A stretch of DNA of 27,589 nucleotides from a virus (IMGVR_UViG_3300022918_000028:1-27589), one strand, 5' to 3'; shown: positions 8,735 to 15,258, counted from the first letter of the stretch. Numbers and translations are program-made. Notes: generated by a model from the sequence alone, not told the origin.

Positions 8735-8923
8735 CTAGGTTTCGATTAAAAAGTCTTGTGCTTTAATCAACAGCGATTGGTGCATTTGATAGGTAATTGT
8801 TTTTTCTAACTCCTCAGGGGGGAGTACTGTTTTCATAACGTTTAGCTCTAATTGTAGAGTTATAAGGCTGTGTAGATCGCGTATATCGTTTTGTCCGTTT
8901 TCTACTGCTTCAAAGAAGTGCAT
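8735..8923 (-). CDS. Small helical protein, unknown function
   Basis: A 62-aa acidic, mostly helical protein (M-H-F-F-E-A-V-E-N-G-Q-N...) with a strong AAGGGGGA ribosome binding site 6 bases upstream on the minus strand. It is the first gene of a two-gene minus-strand unit with the cold-shock-like gene, separated by 9 nt. No recognisable domain. Divergent from the plus-strand gene at 9090, so the 8924-9089 gap probably contains both promoters. Confidence 0.55.
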   Translation of the reverse strand: MHFFEAVENGQNDIRDLHSLITLQLELNVMKTVLPPEELEKTITYQMHQSLLIKAQDFLIET

Positions 8924-9089
8924 AAATCGTCCCCCTTTTCCTAATTACATACTACTTTTCGGTATATTTACAAAAAACTTTAGGCCTAATTTATAGTCAT
9001 TTGAAAGCATTGGGTTTTTTAGGAGAGCTAAAGTTTATTTAAAAAATGCCGATAAGGAGTAAGTAGGAAGCGAAAAACAAGGGGTATTT

Positions 9090-9368
9090 ATGACAGACTT
9101 AAGCACAGCAAAAACGATCTTAAATCAAATCTTTGCAGCTGACCGTTGGGCCTTGGGCGCTTGGGGTAGTAGGGAAATGGTAGGCCTTGAGGCAGGCGTC
9201 ATAATGAAAGTAAGCGGCACTAAATTCAAAGGTAAAATTGAAATTCAACTAGACTATAATAATGATACCTACACGGTCAGGACATATAAGGCTAATAAAG
9301 TTAGCTCAGAGATGACTGACGTCTACGCTGAGCAACTTGTTCCCGTTCTCGATTCGGTCATTGGGTAA
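9090..9368 (+). CDS. Conserved-looking small protein, unknown function
   Basis: A 92-aa protein with AAGGGG 5 bases before the ATG. Pattern: N-terminal helix (S-T-A-K-T-I-L-N-Q-I-F), W-A-L-G-A-W-G, then beta strands with K-G-K-I-E-I-Q-L-D-Y and Y-T-V-R-T-Y-K. No family recognised. Its 3' end overlaps the 3' end of the minus-strand RHH gene by 63 nt, so the two would be read from opposite strands in the overlap. Confidence 0.6.
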   Translation: MTDLSTAKTILNQIFAADRWALGAWGSREMVGLEAGVIMKVSGTKFKGKIEIQLDYNNDTYTVRTYKANKVSSEMTDVYAEQLVPVLDSVIG

Positions 9369-9530
9369 GTCACCCCTCAAATACTGTATAAGAACACGCT
9401 TTAATAGGGTTTGATACATCAAGCCCTCTTCTTTTGCCTTCGCCTTGAACTCGTCAAGCAAATCAATTGGAAATCTTATTGAGGTTTTAGTGCTGTTTTT
9501 TCTCTTGTCAGAGAATTCTCGAAGACTCAT
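9306..9530 (-). CDS. Ribbon-helix-helix (CopG/Arc-like) DNA-binding protein
   Basis: A 74-aa protein. Residues 13-52 fit the RHH fold: the strand T-K-T-S-I-R-F-P, then L-L-D-E-F-K-A-K-A-K-E-E-G, then Y-Q-T-L-L-K-R-V-L-I-Q-Y-L. RHH dimers insert the strand into the DNA major groove; phage and plasmid members are repressors or antitoxins. No toxin gene is adjacent, so a regulator is more likely. The Shine-Dalgarno before the ATG is poor. A TTGACT...GATGAT promoter-like pair on the minus strand lies at 9621-9592. Confidence 0.75.
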   Translation of the reverse strand: MSLREFSDKRKNSTKTSIRFPIDLLDEFKAKAKEEGLMYQTLLKRVLIQYLRGDLPNDRIENGNKLLSVDVSHL

Positions 9531-9852
9531 TTGGTGTGCCTGTGTGTGCTGGGCTGCGCGCGACTGCAGCTAGTGCAACGTATAAAAAAACATCATCCTC
9601 GAGGACTCGAAGAATAGTCAATTCTTTAGTTGCGGGTCTCCAACCTCTACTTTGCAATGAGTGATAGCTTCCCCGCCTCCAACACGATTTAGCTTATACA
9701 TAAAAGTATGAGGGGAGAAAAGGGGAAAAGTGATTCAAATTTAGACAGGCAGGTTTTGCTAATCCTACCTCCACTAGGCCACTGCCGCGTAGTCGTGATT
9801 TGGTAGGACTAACAAAATTACCGTTTTTATATCACGCCGCGAGTCTTCTTGC
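9531..9852. other. Non-coding region with inverted repeats and regulatory-looking sequence
   Basis: No convincing gene was found in this stretch. It contains a palindrome TCCTCGAGGA (about 9596-9605), a minus-strand promoter candidate (TTGACT at 9621-9616, 18 nt, GATGAT at 9597-9592) and a small hairpin CTTATAC/GTATGAG near 9692-9712. It also has an imperfect 16-bp inverted repeat, TTTTGCTAATCCTACC (9754-9769) with GGTAGGACTAACAAAA (9802-9817), two mismatches. Together these suggest a regulatory or recombination site between the RHH gene and the lysis-side genes. Confidence 0.4.
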
Positions 9853-9858
9853 TATAAT
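9853..9858 (+). promoter_or_regulatory. Extended -10 promoter element
   Basis: A perfect TATAAT preceded by TGC (an extended -10) lies 36 nt before the start of the gene at 9894. No good -35 is found 17 nt upstream (TATCAC), which is compatible with an extended -10 promoter. It would drive 9894-10154 and perhaps the endolysin. Confidence 0.5.
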
Positions 9859-9893
9859 TCATGCGTAATTTTGAAATCACAAAGGAGCTCAAC

Positions 9894-10154
9894 ATGGTAG
9901 GAATTGATCACTCAATGTCTTGTGTCGTGGGTCTTCGTGCGTTAGCTCTTGATGCCGTGGAATTGGCAAAAAGTGGCAGCGTATTGACCAGGCTCCCCCG
10001 TGCAATTGGCCTACTTTCGGCGATATATTCATTTGCCAAAGAAGCTTCTAAGGTCATGCCTGAAATCAAAGACCTCGACGCCGAAGAGAGTAATCTCCTC
10101 ATGAGTGCGGTGTATCAAGCGAGCATGGATGTGATTGCAAAGCTCAGTGAATAG
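9894..10154 (+). CDS. Small helical protein upstream of endolysin, unknown function
   Basis: An 86-aa, mainly helical protein. ATG 9894 is chosen over ATG 9861 because AAAGGAG lies 7 bases upstream and the earlier ATG would be at the predicted transcription start. It has Ala/Leu/Ser-rich amphipathic helices but no clear transmembrane helix and no signal peptide. It is separated by 25 nt from the endolysin, so it may belong to the lysis unit, but no holin signature is seen. Confidence 0.6.
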   Translation: MVGIDHSMSCVVGLRALALDAVELAKSGSVLTRLPRAIGLLSAIYSFAKEASKVMPEIKDLDAEESNLLMSAVYQASMDVIAKLSE

Positions 10155-10179
10155 CTAAGCCCTTTGGGAGGTGAGAGAT

Positions 10180-10671
10180 ATGCCCTTTGCTGACCACGCC
10201 GCAAAAATAATCAAAATCGAGGGTGGGCTAGTCGACAACCCGAAAGATCCGGGCGGCCTTACTAAGTATGGTATATCCCACAGAGCCCACCCCGAGCTTA
10301 CACGCCAGCAAATCATCGATCTCACCCCTGAAGATGCTATAAAAATATACAAAGAAACTTATTGGGCTGGCATCAAGGGAGACTTGATAGAGAAGTACGA
10401 TGATCGCCTGGCACTCATCATGCTAGATATGTCGGTTCATTCCTACTGGACCGCGTCTGTAAAGACTTTGCAGGCTGTTCTATTCAATCTAGGAAGGAAT
10501 GCCGTAAAGATAGATGGCATTATCGGCCCGATCACCCTAGCCTCTCTCAAGCGCTGTGACGCTGACTTGGTTTGCCGAAAGTTTTTAGCCAAACGGATGA
10601 TCTTTTTAAGTGCTTTAACTATTTGGCCCGATAATAAAAATGGCTGGATAGATCGTCTATTTTCCCTATAA
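10180..10671 (+). CDS. Endolysin, GH108 family muramidase
   Basis: A 163-aa peptidoglycan hydrolase. The GH108 core is visible: catalytic Glu14 in I-E-G-G, then D-P-G-G-L-T-K-Y-G-I-S at 23-33. The C-terminal half fits the PG_binding_3 region that accompanies GH108 (K-I-D-G-I-I-G-P...N-G-W-I-D-R-L). ATG 10180 is preferred over GTG 10171 because GGGAGGTGAG lies directly before it. No signal peptide, so release through a holin is expected; family members cleave the glycan backbone at the end of infection. Confidence 0.92.
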   Translation: MPFADHAAKIIKIEGGLVDNPKDPGGLTKYGISHRAHPELTRQQIIDLTPEDAIKIYKETYWAGIKGDLIEKYDDRLALIMLDMSVHSYWTASVKTLQAVLFNLGRNAVKIDGIIGPITLASLKRCDADLVCRKFLAKRMIFLSALTIWPDNKNGWIDRLFSL

Positions 10672-10773
10672 AAAATATCGCCACTCACTCAAGTCACTCA
10701 CTAGTTTTCGGGCAGTGGTATGATACGTCATATTGGCATTGTTGAGTTTTAAGGGAACAAAAGGAGCGACGCT

Positions 10774-10908
10774 ATGGCAATTATCAAAGCCTTGATTTTG
10801 TTAGTCTGCTCGTTGTGTACGTCCCAAGTTGCGGGAACTGATGACACGAAAAAGTGCCTAAAAGCGTGTGAAGAGTTACTTGAGCTAATGACAAAAGGTC
10901 GCGCATAA
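10774..10908 (+). CDS. Small secreted or membrane-anchored peptide after endolysin
   Basis: A 44-aa ORF with AAAGGAG before ATG 10774. Residues 5-17 form a signal-like stretch (K-A-L-I-L-L-V-C-S-L-C-T-S), followed by a charged part with two further Cys (K-C-L-K-A-C) and a helical end. Its position right after the endolysin fits an accessory lysis protein such as an outer-membrane spanin, but a canonical lipobox and Pro-rich region are lacking. A TGGTATGAT extended -10-like sequence lies at 10716-10724. A 17-codon ORF at 10910-10963 follows, too short to call. Confidence 0.5.
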   Translation: MAIIKALILLVCSLCTSQVAGTDDTKKCLKACEELLELMTKGRA

Positions 10909-11056
10909 GATGGCTGCTGAATACATGAACAAGGCTATGCTCATTGCAATGAGAGCTAAATAATAGAGTACAATAACGATAAAAGAGTTTAGCTTGAACT
11001 GCACAGGGGGGTACTTTTTAATATAAGGCATATGTGGGCTCATAGCGAATTACCTT

Positions 11057-11320
11057 TCATTCTAATTCGTATTCTAGATCAGGCCTTGGGTTCTTTAAAA
11101 CCGCTTGATAGGCCTTCAGCATAGCTTGCTCACCTGTATTCCCGTACGCTTCATAGAGACCACCTTGCACCGCACGACCTGTGCGGTATTCGTGCGTCTT
11201 TACAACTGCCTTCCATGTTTGGCTCTCTTCTGAGAAGACTAGGCTAATAGGGGCTATACGCAGTTTATGCCTACGAGCCATATTTTCTAGATGTTTAATC
11301 GTGTCCACAATCTCAGTCAT
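11057..11320 (-). CDS. Small protein downstream of RecT, unknown function
   Basis: An 87-aa protein with AGGAG about 10 bases before the start on the minus strand. The sequence has an N-terminal helix (I-V-D-T-I-K-H-L-E-N-M-A-R-R-H-K), a beta hairpin (W-K-A-V-V-K-T-H-E-Y) and a helix Q-A-M-L-K-A-Y-Q-A-V-L, a size and pattern common among phage early proteins. No family recognised. It is transcribed after the RecT-like gene, separated by 87 nt containing a hairpin. Confidence 0.6.
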   Translation of the reverse strand: MTEIVDTIKHLENMARRHKLRIAPISLVFSEESQTWKAVVKTHEYRTGRAVQGGLYEAYGNTGEQAMLKAYQAVLKNPRPDLEYELE

Positions 11321-11378
11321 CGAACGATAACTCCTATGCTATTATCCCTTAGTACTTCATATTATCGATTCTCCGTGA

Positions 11379-11404
11379 GGGGCGCTTAATTTATTAGGCG
11401 CCTC
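11379..11404 (-). terminator. Hairpin after the RecT-like gene
   Basis: GGGGCGC (11379-11385) and GCGCCTC (11398-11404) pair as 7 bp with one G-U on a 12-nt AT-rich loop, directly after the RecT stop on the minus strand. No T-run follows, so it may attenuate rather than terminate or may protect the RNA end. Confidence 0.35.
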
Positions 11405-11407
11405 TAT

Positions 11408-12247
11408 TCATTCTTGGGTCGTTTCGTCATGCGCTAGCTCTGGGTGCTCATCAAGCATTTGAGCCTCGATTATTATCGCAGTGTACTTATTGATGGCGTC
11501 ATGCTGTGCTTTCATGACCGATTCTAGGTTTAGCGCTACCCCTTCCAGCTCAGCTTTCATTATCTCTGCATATGGTTCGTCGCCTTTCATCTTGGCTGTC
11601 GTGAGAACGCGCTTCCAATGTCTCTCTGCGTATATAGGGTTTACTTCAAGGACTGGGTGTGGTGGTTCTGCTTGCGGTTCGGGCTTTGGTCCGGGCTGTG
11701 CTTGAACGTTCTTTATTTCATACAAGCCCTCATCTGTTATGACGACATCGGGTTCGAGCTCTTCAGTTGTATAGGAGCAGCCTGCAATGGCGTCTGGAAA
11801 CAAGGTCCTAGCCATCTCAGCGACGCAGCGAGACCTGCACATCGCGCGGGGGTATTGTTTCCAGTTGTCTTTATTCCACAGACCGGCTTTTATCGCGTCT
11901 TCCTTATCAAATTTGAAAGTTGTTCTTTTCCCTTTTGTGCGCTGAGCTTCGATGATGCATACCTCATTTTCAATGGTCACAAAGTCGATAATAGCGTTAG
12001 GGTTATTTTTCCAAATAAGACTAAGCATGCCTTCAGGGGAGAGGGTCGGCTTTCCTTTGATGATGCTGATATGAGAGAAGGCCTGCATTGGCGGCATTCC
12101 TAGCTCGTGGCCCTTCATCATTATAGCAATGGCGGCCTCAGGTGTTCTGACAGTTGACGGAAGCATCCCGGAGGCGACGAGTACAGATGCTTGCTCGCGC
12201 ATAACCAACCAATTTTCTCTAATCATCAATGTACTAATCGCACTCAA
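11408..12247 (-). CDS. recT: RecT/Bet-like single-strand annealing protein
   Basis: A 279-aa protein. Residues 35-85 contain A-I-A-I-M-M-K-G-H-E-L-G-M-P-P-M-Q-A-F and I-K-G-K-P-T-L-S-P-E-G-M, and about 135-160 Y-P-R-A-M-C-R-S-R-C-V-A-E-M-A-R; this pattern is typical of the RecT-like recombinases of phages. These anneal complementary single strands and usually work with an exonuclease; here an ERCC4-type nuclease and SSB are encoded elsewhere. TTG 12247 is the start, with GGGGGA 7 bases upstream. The C-terminal third is Pro/Glu-rich then helical. It diverges from the XRE regulator, and a palindromic operator candidate lies between them. Confidence 0.85.
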   Translation of the reverse strand: MSAISTLMIRENWLVMREQASVLVASGMLPSTVRTPEAAIAIMMKGHELGMPPMQAFSHISIIKGKPTLSPEGMLSLIWKNNPNAIIDFVTIENEVCIIEAQRTKGKRTTFKFDKEDAIKAGLWNKDNWKQYPRAMCRSRCVAEMARTLFPDAIAGCSYTTEELEPDVVITDEGLYEIKNVQAQPGPKPEPQAEPPHPVLEVNPIYAERHWKRVLTTAKMKGDEPYAEIMKAELEGVALNLESVMKAQHDAINKYTAIIIEAQMLDEHPELAHDETTQE

Positions 12248-12292
12248 AATTTTTTCCCCCAGGCGTTATCGAGACCTTCAAAGCTTTTCGCC

Positions 12293-12337
12293 TTGCGCAG
12301 AGATATAGGATTAGTATATGAGTATACTTTTAGTCAA
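12293..12337. promoter_or_regulatory. Divergent promoters with a 16-bp palindromic operator
   Basis: AGTATATGAGTATACT (12313-12328) is an inverted repeat AGTATA-N4-TATACT. Plus strand: TTGCGC (12293-12298), 16 nt, TATATG (12315-12320). Minus strand: TTGACT (12337-12332), 15 nt, TACTAA (12316-12311). Both -10 elements overlap the palindrome, so a protein bound there could block both the RecT-like gene and the XRE gene. The XRE protein encoded next is the obvious candidate binder. Confidence 0.5.
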
Positions 12338-12357
12338 CAAGATAATCGAGGTCAAAC

Positions 12358-12609
12358 ATGAGTAAATCTAGCGTTTATACAGTTGAAGAGTTCAAAAAGA
12401 ATATAAAGCGCAATATAAAGAAGAAACTAGCTAAGCTCGGATGGACACCCGGCCGCTTCGCTGAAGAGGTAGGCGTGACTAGAGGAATGGTCAGCAAGTG
12501 GCTCAATGGCGAGAGTTGCCCGGGGTTAACTGCCTTGGCGAGAATATGCACCGCAATGGGTGAAGCGCCAGAATACTTTCTAAGTAAGCCGGTTCGAGGC
12601 GCGAAGTGA
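12358..12609 (+). CDS. XRE-family helix-turn-helix regulator (Cro/CI-like)
   Basis: An 83-aa DNA-binding protein. Residues 23-60 match HTH_3: K-L-A-K-L-G-W-T-P-G-R-F-A-E-E-V-G-V-T, then G-M-V-S-K-W-L-N-G-E, with the second helix as recognition helix. It lacks a C-terminal peptidase or dimerisation domain, so it resembles Cro or a short plasmid-type repressor. GAGG lies a few bases before ATG 12358. It probably controls the divergent RecT-like gene and its own early operon through the adjacent palindrome. It is the first gene of a long plus-strand early operon. Confidence 0.88.
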   Translation: MSKSSVYTVEEFKKNIKRNIKKKLAKLGWTPGRFAEEVGVTRGMVSKWLNGESCPGLTALARICTAMGEAPEYFLSKPVRGAK

Positions 12610-12893
12610 AGGTATTAAAAGGGGGTAAAGGTCCAATGGGCGACAATAAACAAAAGCTAGAAGACCAGACGCTAAAGAAAATCATGGAAATAAGTGCGGT
12701 GTTGGATGGTGTGCATGTAGCTGTTTCAGGTCTGGCTCTTGAGGGTTGCATGACTATTTTGATGAATCATCTTATTGAGTCTGAAGATCTTAACGACAAG
12801 AAGAGTTTCTTGCCTCACTACATCGAGATAATGCAGCGTAGCATTGATGATGCGAGAAAAAGGGTGAGGGAGTTGAGTTATGAATCTGATTGA
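12606..12893 (+). CDS. Small early protein, unknown function
   Basis: A 95-aa protein, or 85 aa from ATG 12636. GTG 12606 overlaps the regulator's stop by 4 nt (GTGA) and has GAGG 8 bases upstream; ATG 12636 has GGGGGT upstream, so the start is uncertain. Mostly helical with a hydrophobic middle (V-L-D-G-V-H-V-A-V-S-G-L-A) and a charged end. It overlaps the next gene by 14 nt. No family recognised. Confidence 0.6.
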   Translation: MKVLKGGKGPMGDNKQKLEDQTLKKIMEISAVLDGVHVAVSGLALEGCMTILMNHLIESEDLNDKKSFLPHYIEIMQRSIDDARKRVRELSYESD

Positions 12894-13176
12894 GGCGCAT
12901 GCGAGCGGTAGAAGATATGACAGAGTGTCGGAAGGATCTACTCCTAGCTGGTTTAGGTATGAAGATAAATCTGATCAGCTAAACATAGAATGCGCTTTGG
13001 CTACTGACTGGCAATTAGAGCCTATACCTGAAAAGACGGTAACTATAAGCCGCAGCCAATTCGTGGGAATTTGTAGAGAGTTGTTAAAAAAAGACGAATA
13101 TGAACCTGCGCTTCAGTGGTTTGCTTATTTTCTACCTGAGCTTGAGATGCGTCTAGGATTGAGGGACTTCGAATAA
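12880..13176 (+). CDS. Small phage protein of the MNLIEA-type family
   Basis: A 98-aa protein with GAGGGAG before its ATG. The opening M-N-L-I-E-A-x3-G-R-R-Y-D-R and a following W-F-R-Y resemble a family of short phage early proteins that begin with an I-E-A-x3-G-x-R motif and contain a conserved Trp. The second half (T-I-S-R-S-Q-F-V-G-I-C-R-E-L-L) is helical. Function of these proteins is not known to me. It starts inside the preceding gene and its stop overlaps the next start. Confidence 0.65.
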   Translation: MNLIEAHASGRRYDRVSEGSTPSWFRYEDKSDQLNIECALATDWQLEPIPEKTVTISRSQFVGICRELLKKDEYEPALQWFAYFLPELEMRLGLRDFE

Positions 13177-13340
13177 TGACACTGATCGATAGGGTTATTT
13201 TAACCGACATCGTCCTGTTTGTGTTTTGCTATGCGGTACAGTGTGCGCAGCCGACTAAAACGAATATGTATACTTACATTGCTTGCTACTCTTTGATGTT
13301 TTTTCCGTTTTTGCTTATTACAAAAATATGGTGTCTTTAA
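13176..13340 (+). CDS. Two-transmembrane small protein, holin candidate
   Basis: A 54-aa ORF whose ATG overlaps the preceding TAA (TAATG), with GAGGGA about 9 bases upstream. Two hydrophobic segments are visible, about residues 7-22 (V-I-L-T-D-I-V-L-F-V-F-C) and 33-50 (Y-I-A-C-Y-S-L-M-F-F-P-F-L-L-I), separated by a short polar loop with Q-P-T-K-T-N. Size and topology fit class II/III holins, but it sits 2.5 kb from the endolysin inside the early operon, so a different membrane role is equally possible. Confidence 0.6.
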   Translation: MTLIDRVILTDIVLFVFCYAVQCAQPTKTNMYTYIACYSLMFFPFLLITKIWCL

Positions 13341-13353
13341 CTAGGGGGTGAAT

Positions 13354-13644
13354 ATGTTTTGTCGCGTTGGATCTCTTATACTAAGTGCTTGTTTAAATTA
13401 TGGTGCGGTCGACGACGACTGTGATTATGACTTCGATGATACTGTTTCCGAAGATAGCGCTCCCTCTAGGCCTGCTACGCCTTATCCTAGCACTCCGTTC
13501 CCATCGCCTGCACCGACTGATGACGAGGCAGATGAGGATGAACAGGAGTTTGATGAGCTCAGTTATTACACCATAACGGTGAGTGATGAGATCATGGGGT
13601 GCGTGACATATAATCCTGAACCTGTTCAGCGTAGGCCTAGGTAA
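13354..13644 (+). CDS. Acidic, proline-rich lipoprotein
   Basis: A 96-aa product from ATG 13354 (AGGGGGTG just upstream; GTG 13348 would overlap that site). The N-terminus M-F-C-R-V-G-S-L-I-L-S-A-C ends in a lipobox L-S-A-C with Cys13 as the predicted lipidated residue. The mature part begins with an acidic run (V-D-D-D-C-D-Y-D), then a Pro-rich segment R-P-A-T-P-Y-P-S-T-P-F-P-S-P, then an acidic tail. Pro-rich lipoproteins resemble outer-membrane spanins (Rz1) but also periplasmic surface proteins; without an inner-membrane partner the spanin idea is weak. Envelope targeting is the safest reading. Confidence 0.68.
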   Translation: MFCRVGSLILSACLNYGAVDDDCDYDFDDTVSEDSAPSRPATPYPSTPFPSPAPTDDEADEDEQEFDELSYYTITVSDEIMGCVTYNPEPVQRRPR

Positions 13645-13899
13645 ATGCGCAAGTACAAGGTCCTAGAAGGTGGTACTAGGTTCTTTCTCGAGGCATATGT
13701 CAACGATCACCTAGAGCATGGTTGGGAACTCCAAGGCGGTGTGAGTATGATTTATCATCCTGTTATGGACGAAGTCTGGTTTTATCAGGCTATGTCAAGG
13801 GTTGTTGAGGTAGTACTATCGGATGGCTGTACTTGTGACTTTCAGCCGGGAAAGTTCTATATGAAGTGCGATTCTTGCGAAAACAAGGCAAATTTTTAA
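13645..13899 (+). CDS. DUF1737-like small protein with C-terminal Cys motif
   Basis: An 84-aa protein that starts directly after the preceding TAA. Residues 3-52 fit DUF1737: K-Y-K-V-L-E-G, V-N-D-H-L-E-H-G-W-E-L-Q-G-G-V-S and W-F-Y-Q-A-M. The tail has C-T-C...C-D-S-C-E-N, two Cys pairs that could bind metal, an addition to the usual DUF1737 core. The protein at 20580 has the same N-terminal pattern, so the two are probable paralogues. Function unknown. Confidence 0.72.
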   Translation: MRKYKVLEGGTRFFLEAYVNDHLEHGWELQGGVSMIYHPVMDEVWFYQAMSRVVEVVLSDGCTCDFQPGKFYMKCDSCENKANF

Positions 13900-13920
13900 A
13901 AAAAGGTGGCGATAAATAAA

Positions 13921-14160
13921 ATGGAGATCAATGAAAAAAAATTATATCAACTTGTAGTTAACGTCGATAGGGAGGGGGCAGCATATTACAATTTTTTCTA
14001 TGTACCTTATTCTCTTAATAGCCTCAAAAGTTATATAGACAAAGGTTTATATGTCAAGTTTATCAAAGACTATCCAGAAATGGAGAAGGCTGTTGTGGTC
14101 TTTGAGGGGAGAAAGCATCTTTTAGAAGAGGTTAAAAGAAATGGGGAATGGAATGAGTAA
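13921..14160 (+). CDS. Small protein, unknown function
   Basis: A 79-aa product from ATG 13921, or 84 aa from GTG 13906. The ATG is preferred because AAGGTGG lies 11 bases before it and would be inside the longer version. It is Lys/Tyr-rich with beta strands (L-Y-Q-L-V-V-N-V-D) and helical segments. Its end overlaps the next gene by 8 nt. No family recognised. Confidence 0.55.
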   Translation: MEINEKKLYQLVVNVDREGAAYYNFFYVPYSLNSLKSYIDKGLYVKFIKDYPEMEKAVVVFEGRKHLLEEVKRNGEWNE

Positions 14161-14356
14161 AATTAGATTCATCGAAGTGACTAAATATCAGGGCAGAGAA
14201 CCTATATATAAGAGGACTGCGATAAATATAGCTCATATACACTCTGTAGGGGAAATTTTTAACCGGTCCTATATTGGGGTCAGTGATAGAGAGATTCAAG
14301 TGCACGAGTCATTTGAGGAAATCTTGGAGATGATTAAAAAAGCTGAGAATTCGTGA
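14153..14356 (+). CDS. FlbD-like small protein
   Basis: A 67-aa product from ATG 14153 with GGGGA 6 bases upstream (ATG 14141 is also in frame). The pattern I-E-V-T-K-Y...I-N-I-A-H-I-H-S-V followed by I-Q-V-H-E-S-F-E-E-I-L-E-M-I resembles the FlbD-like fold that recurs in phages: a first strand, a conserved I-A-x-I, and a final V-x-E-S-x-x-E-I helix. The resemblance is of overall pattern and does not establish function. It precedes the primase by 1 nt. Confidence 0.55.
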   Translation: MSKIRFIEVTKYQGREPIYKRTAINIAHIHSVGEIFNRSYIGVSDREIQVHESFEEILEMIKKAENS

Positions 14357-14357
14357 A

Positions 14358-15143
14358 ATGTTTAGCTATCACCCGGACCAAGGCGCAATAGGCAAAGCTT
14401 TCTGCTTCGCTCGAGGCTGGCAAGCATACCGAGGCCCCGATCAAAGTCTCTCACGCGCTATCGTAGGTTGGGCTACCTCGCCTTCATTGTACGAGGGAGG
14501 ATATAGGAATAAGTCCTCTTTCATTGGCGCAGATTGGCTAGGATTAGACTTTGACGAAGGGCCTTCTCTCTTAGAGATCTACAATACTTTTTGCGACCAT
14601 ATCCACGTTCTAGGTCCTACTAAATCCCATCAGATCTCAAAAAACGGTGCCCCACCTTGCGATCGTTTTAGGCTATGGCTAAAGCTTCCAGAGACCATTA
14701 CGAATACCCGAGACTATGAGGCTACGTTAAGGCAATACGTGCACCGATACGACGCCGATGCTGCGTGTGTCGATGCCGCAAGGCTATTTTGGCCATGCAA
14801 GGAAATCTATAGTGCGGTTTTTGAGGGGGAAACGGCTGATATTGTGCGTGCACCTGAAAAGGAATACGTGAGCGATTCGCCGGTATTCCGTGGGAAGATA
14901 CCTTATTGGGTGAGGGATTATTTAGACGGCGTCTTTCCACCCGGTCGCCCAGCGCATATGCAGCGCAATTTTTACGTCTATAAAACAGCTGTTTGGCTCA
15001 CTCGTAATGGCTGGCAAGAAGAAGAGATCGTAAATATTATAATGAATAGTAAGCTACAGAACTTACCTGGCCGGGCGGCGATGAAGGTCTTTGATGTGAG
15101 AAAAACTGTAAAGAGTGGAATATTGAAGGCGTCTAAGATTTAG
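14358..15143 (+). CDS. Archaeo-eukaryotic-type primase (AEP) like DNA primase
   Basis: A 261-aa protein with the three AEP motifs in order: I, W-L-G-L-D-F-D-E-G with Asp64 and Asp66; II, T-K-S-H with His91; and III, near D-R-F-R-L-W-L-K-L and Y-D-A-D-A-A-C-V-D-A-A-R-L-F-W-P (about residues 131-146). These coordinate metal and nucleotide. The C-terminal part (W-L-T-R-N-G-W-Q-E-E-E) is a helical primase-associated-like segment. It is followed by a P-loop ATPase, a common primase-helicase pair in phages and mobile elements. ATG 14358 lies 1 nt after the preceding stop. Exact family not determined. Confidence 0.78.
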   Translation: MFSYHPDQGAIGKAFCFARGWQAYRGPDQSLSRAIVGWATSPSLYEGGYRNKSSFIGADWLGLDFDEGPSLLEIYNTFCDHIHVLGPTKSHQISKNGAPPCDRFRLWLKLPETITNTRDYEATLRQYVHRYDADAACVDAARLFWPCKEIYSAVFEGETADIVRAPEKEYVSDSPVFRGKIPYWVRDYLDGVFPPGRPAHMQRNFYVYKTAVWLTRNGWQEEEIVNIIMNSKLQNLPGRAAMKVFDVRKTVKSGILKASKI

Positions 15144-15159
15144 ATGTAGTAAAACAAAA

Positions 15160-15258
15160 TCCCCTGCATCGAGCGGATGAGGGGACTTAGCTTGAATCTA
15201 CCTACTACTAATAGGTAGATCCTCTGTGGCAGTGACGATCCGCAAAGTACCCAAGCTA
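15160..15258 (+). ncRNA. Candidate structured RNA: hairpin plus three-way junction
   Basis: Hairpin A: TCCCCT-G-CATC, loop GAGCG, GATG-AGGGGA (15160-15185), 10 bp with one bulged G. Next a junction: P1 TAGCTTG (15188-15194) with CAAGCTA (15252-15258); P2 ATCTACCT (15196-15203) with AGGTAGAT (15213-15220); P3 TGTGG (15225-15229) with CCGCA (15240-15244), one T-G pair. P1 encloses P2 and P3. All pairs were read by eye; conservation and folding energy are untested. I recognise no known RNA family. Confidence 0.42.

Noticed and set aside
9590-9690. Possible tRNA (a TTCGAGTCC string on the minus strand resembles a T-loop)
   Set aside because: The flanking bases do not form the T-stem and no acceptor or anticodon stems can be paired.
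9508-9700. Minus-strand frame ending T-K-E-L-T-I-L-R-V-L-E-D-D-V-F-L-Y-V-A-L, overlapping the RHH start
   Set aside because: It has no good start or binding site, and its Ala/Pro/Thr end looks like chance coding; overlap with the RHH ATG is noted but not enough to call a gene.
10910-10963. A 17-codon ORF M-A-A-E-Y-M-N-K after the small secreted peptide
   Set aside because: Too short to support from sequence alone and without a clear binding site.
11618-12103. Plus-strand open frame of 161 codons
   Set aside because: It is antisense to the RecT-like gene, has no ribosome binding site and reads as Cys/Phe-rich shadow sequence.
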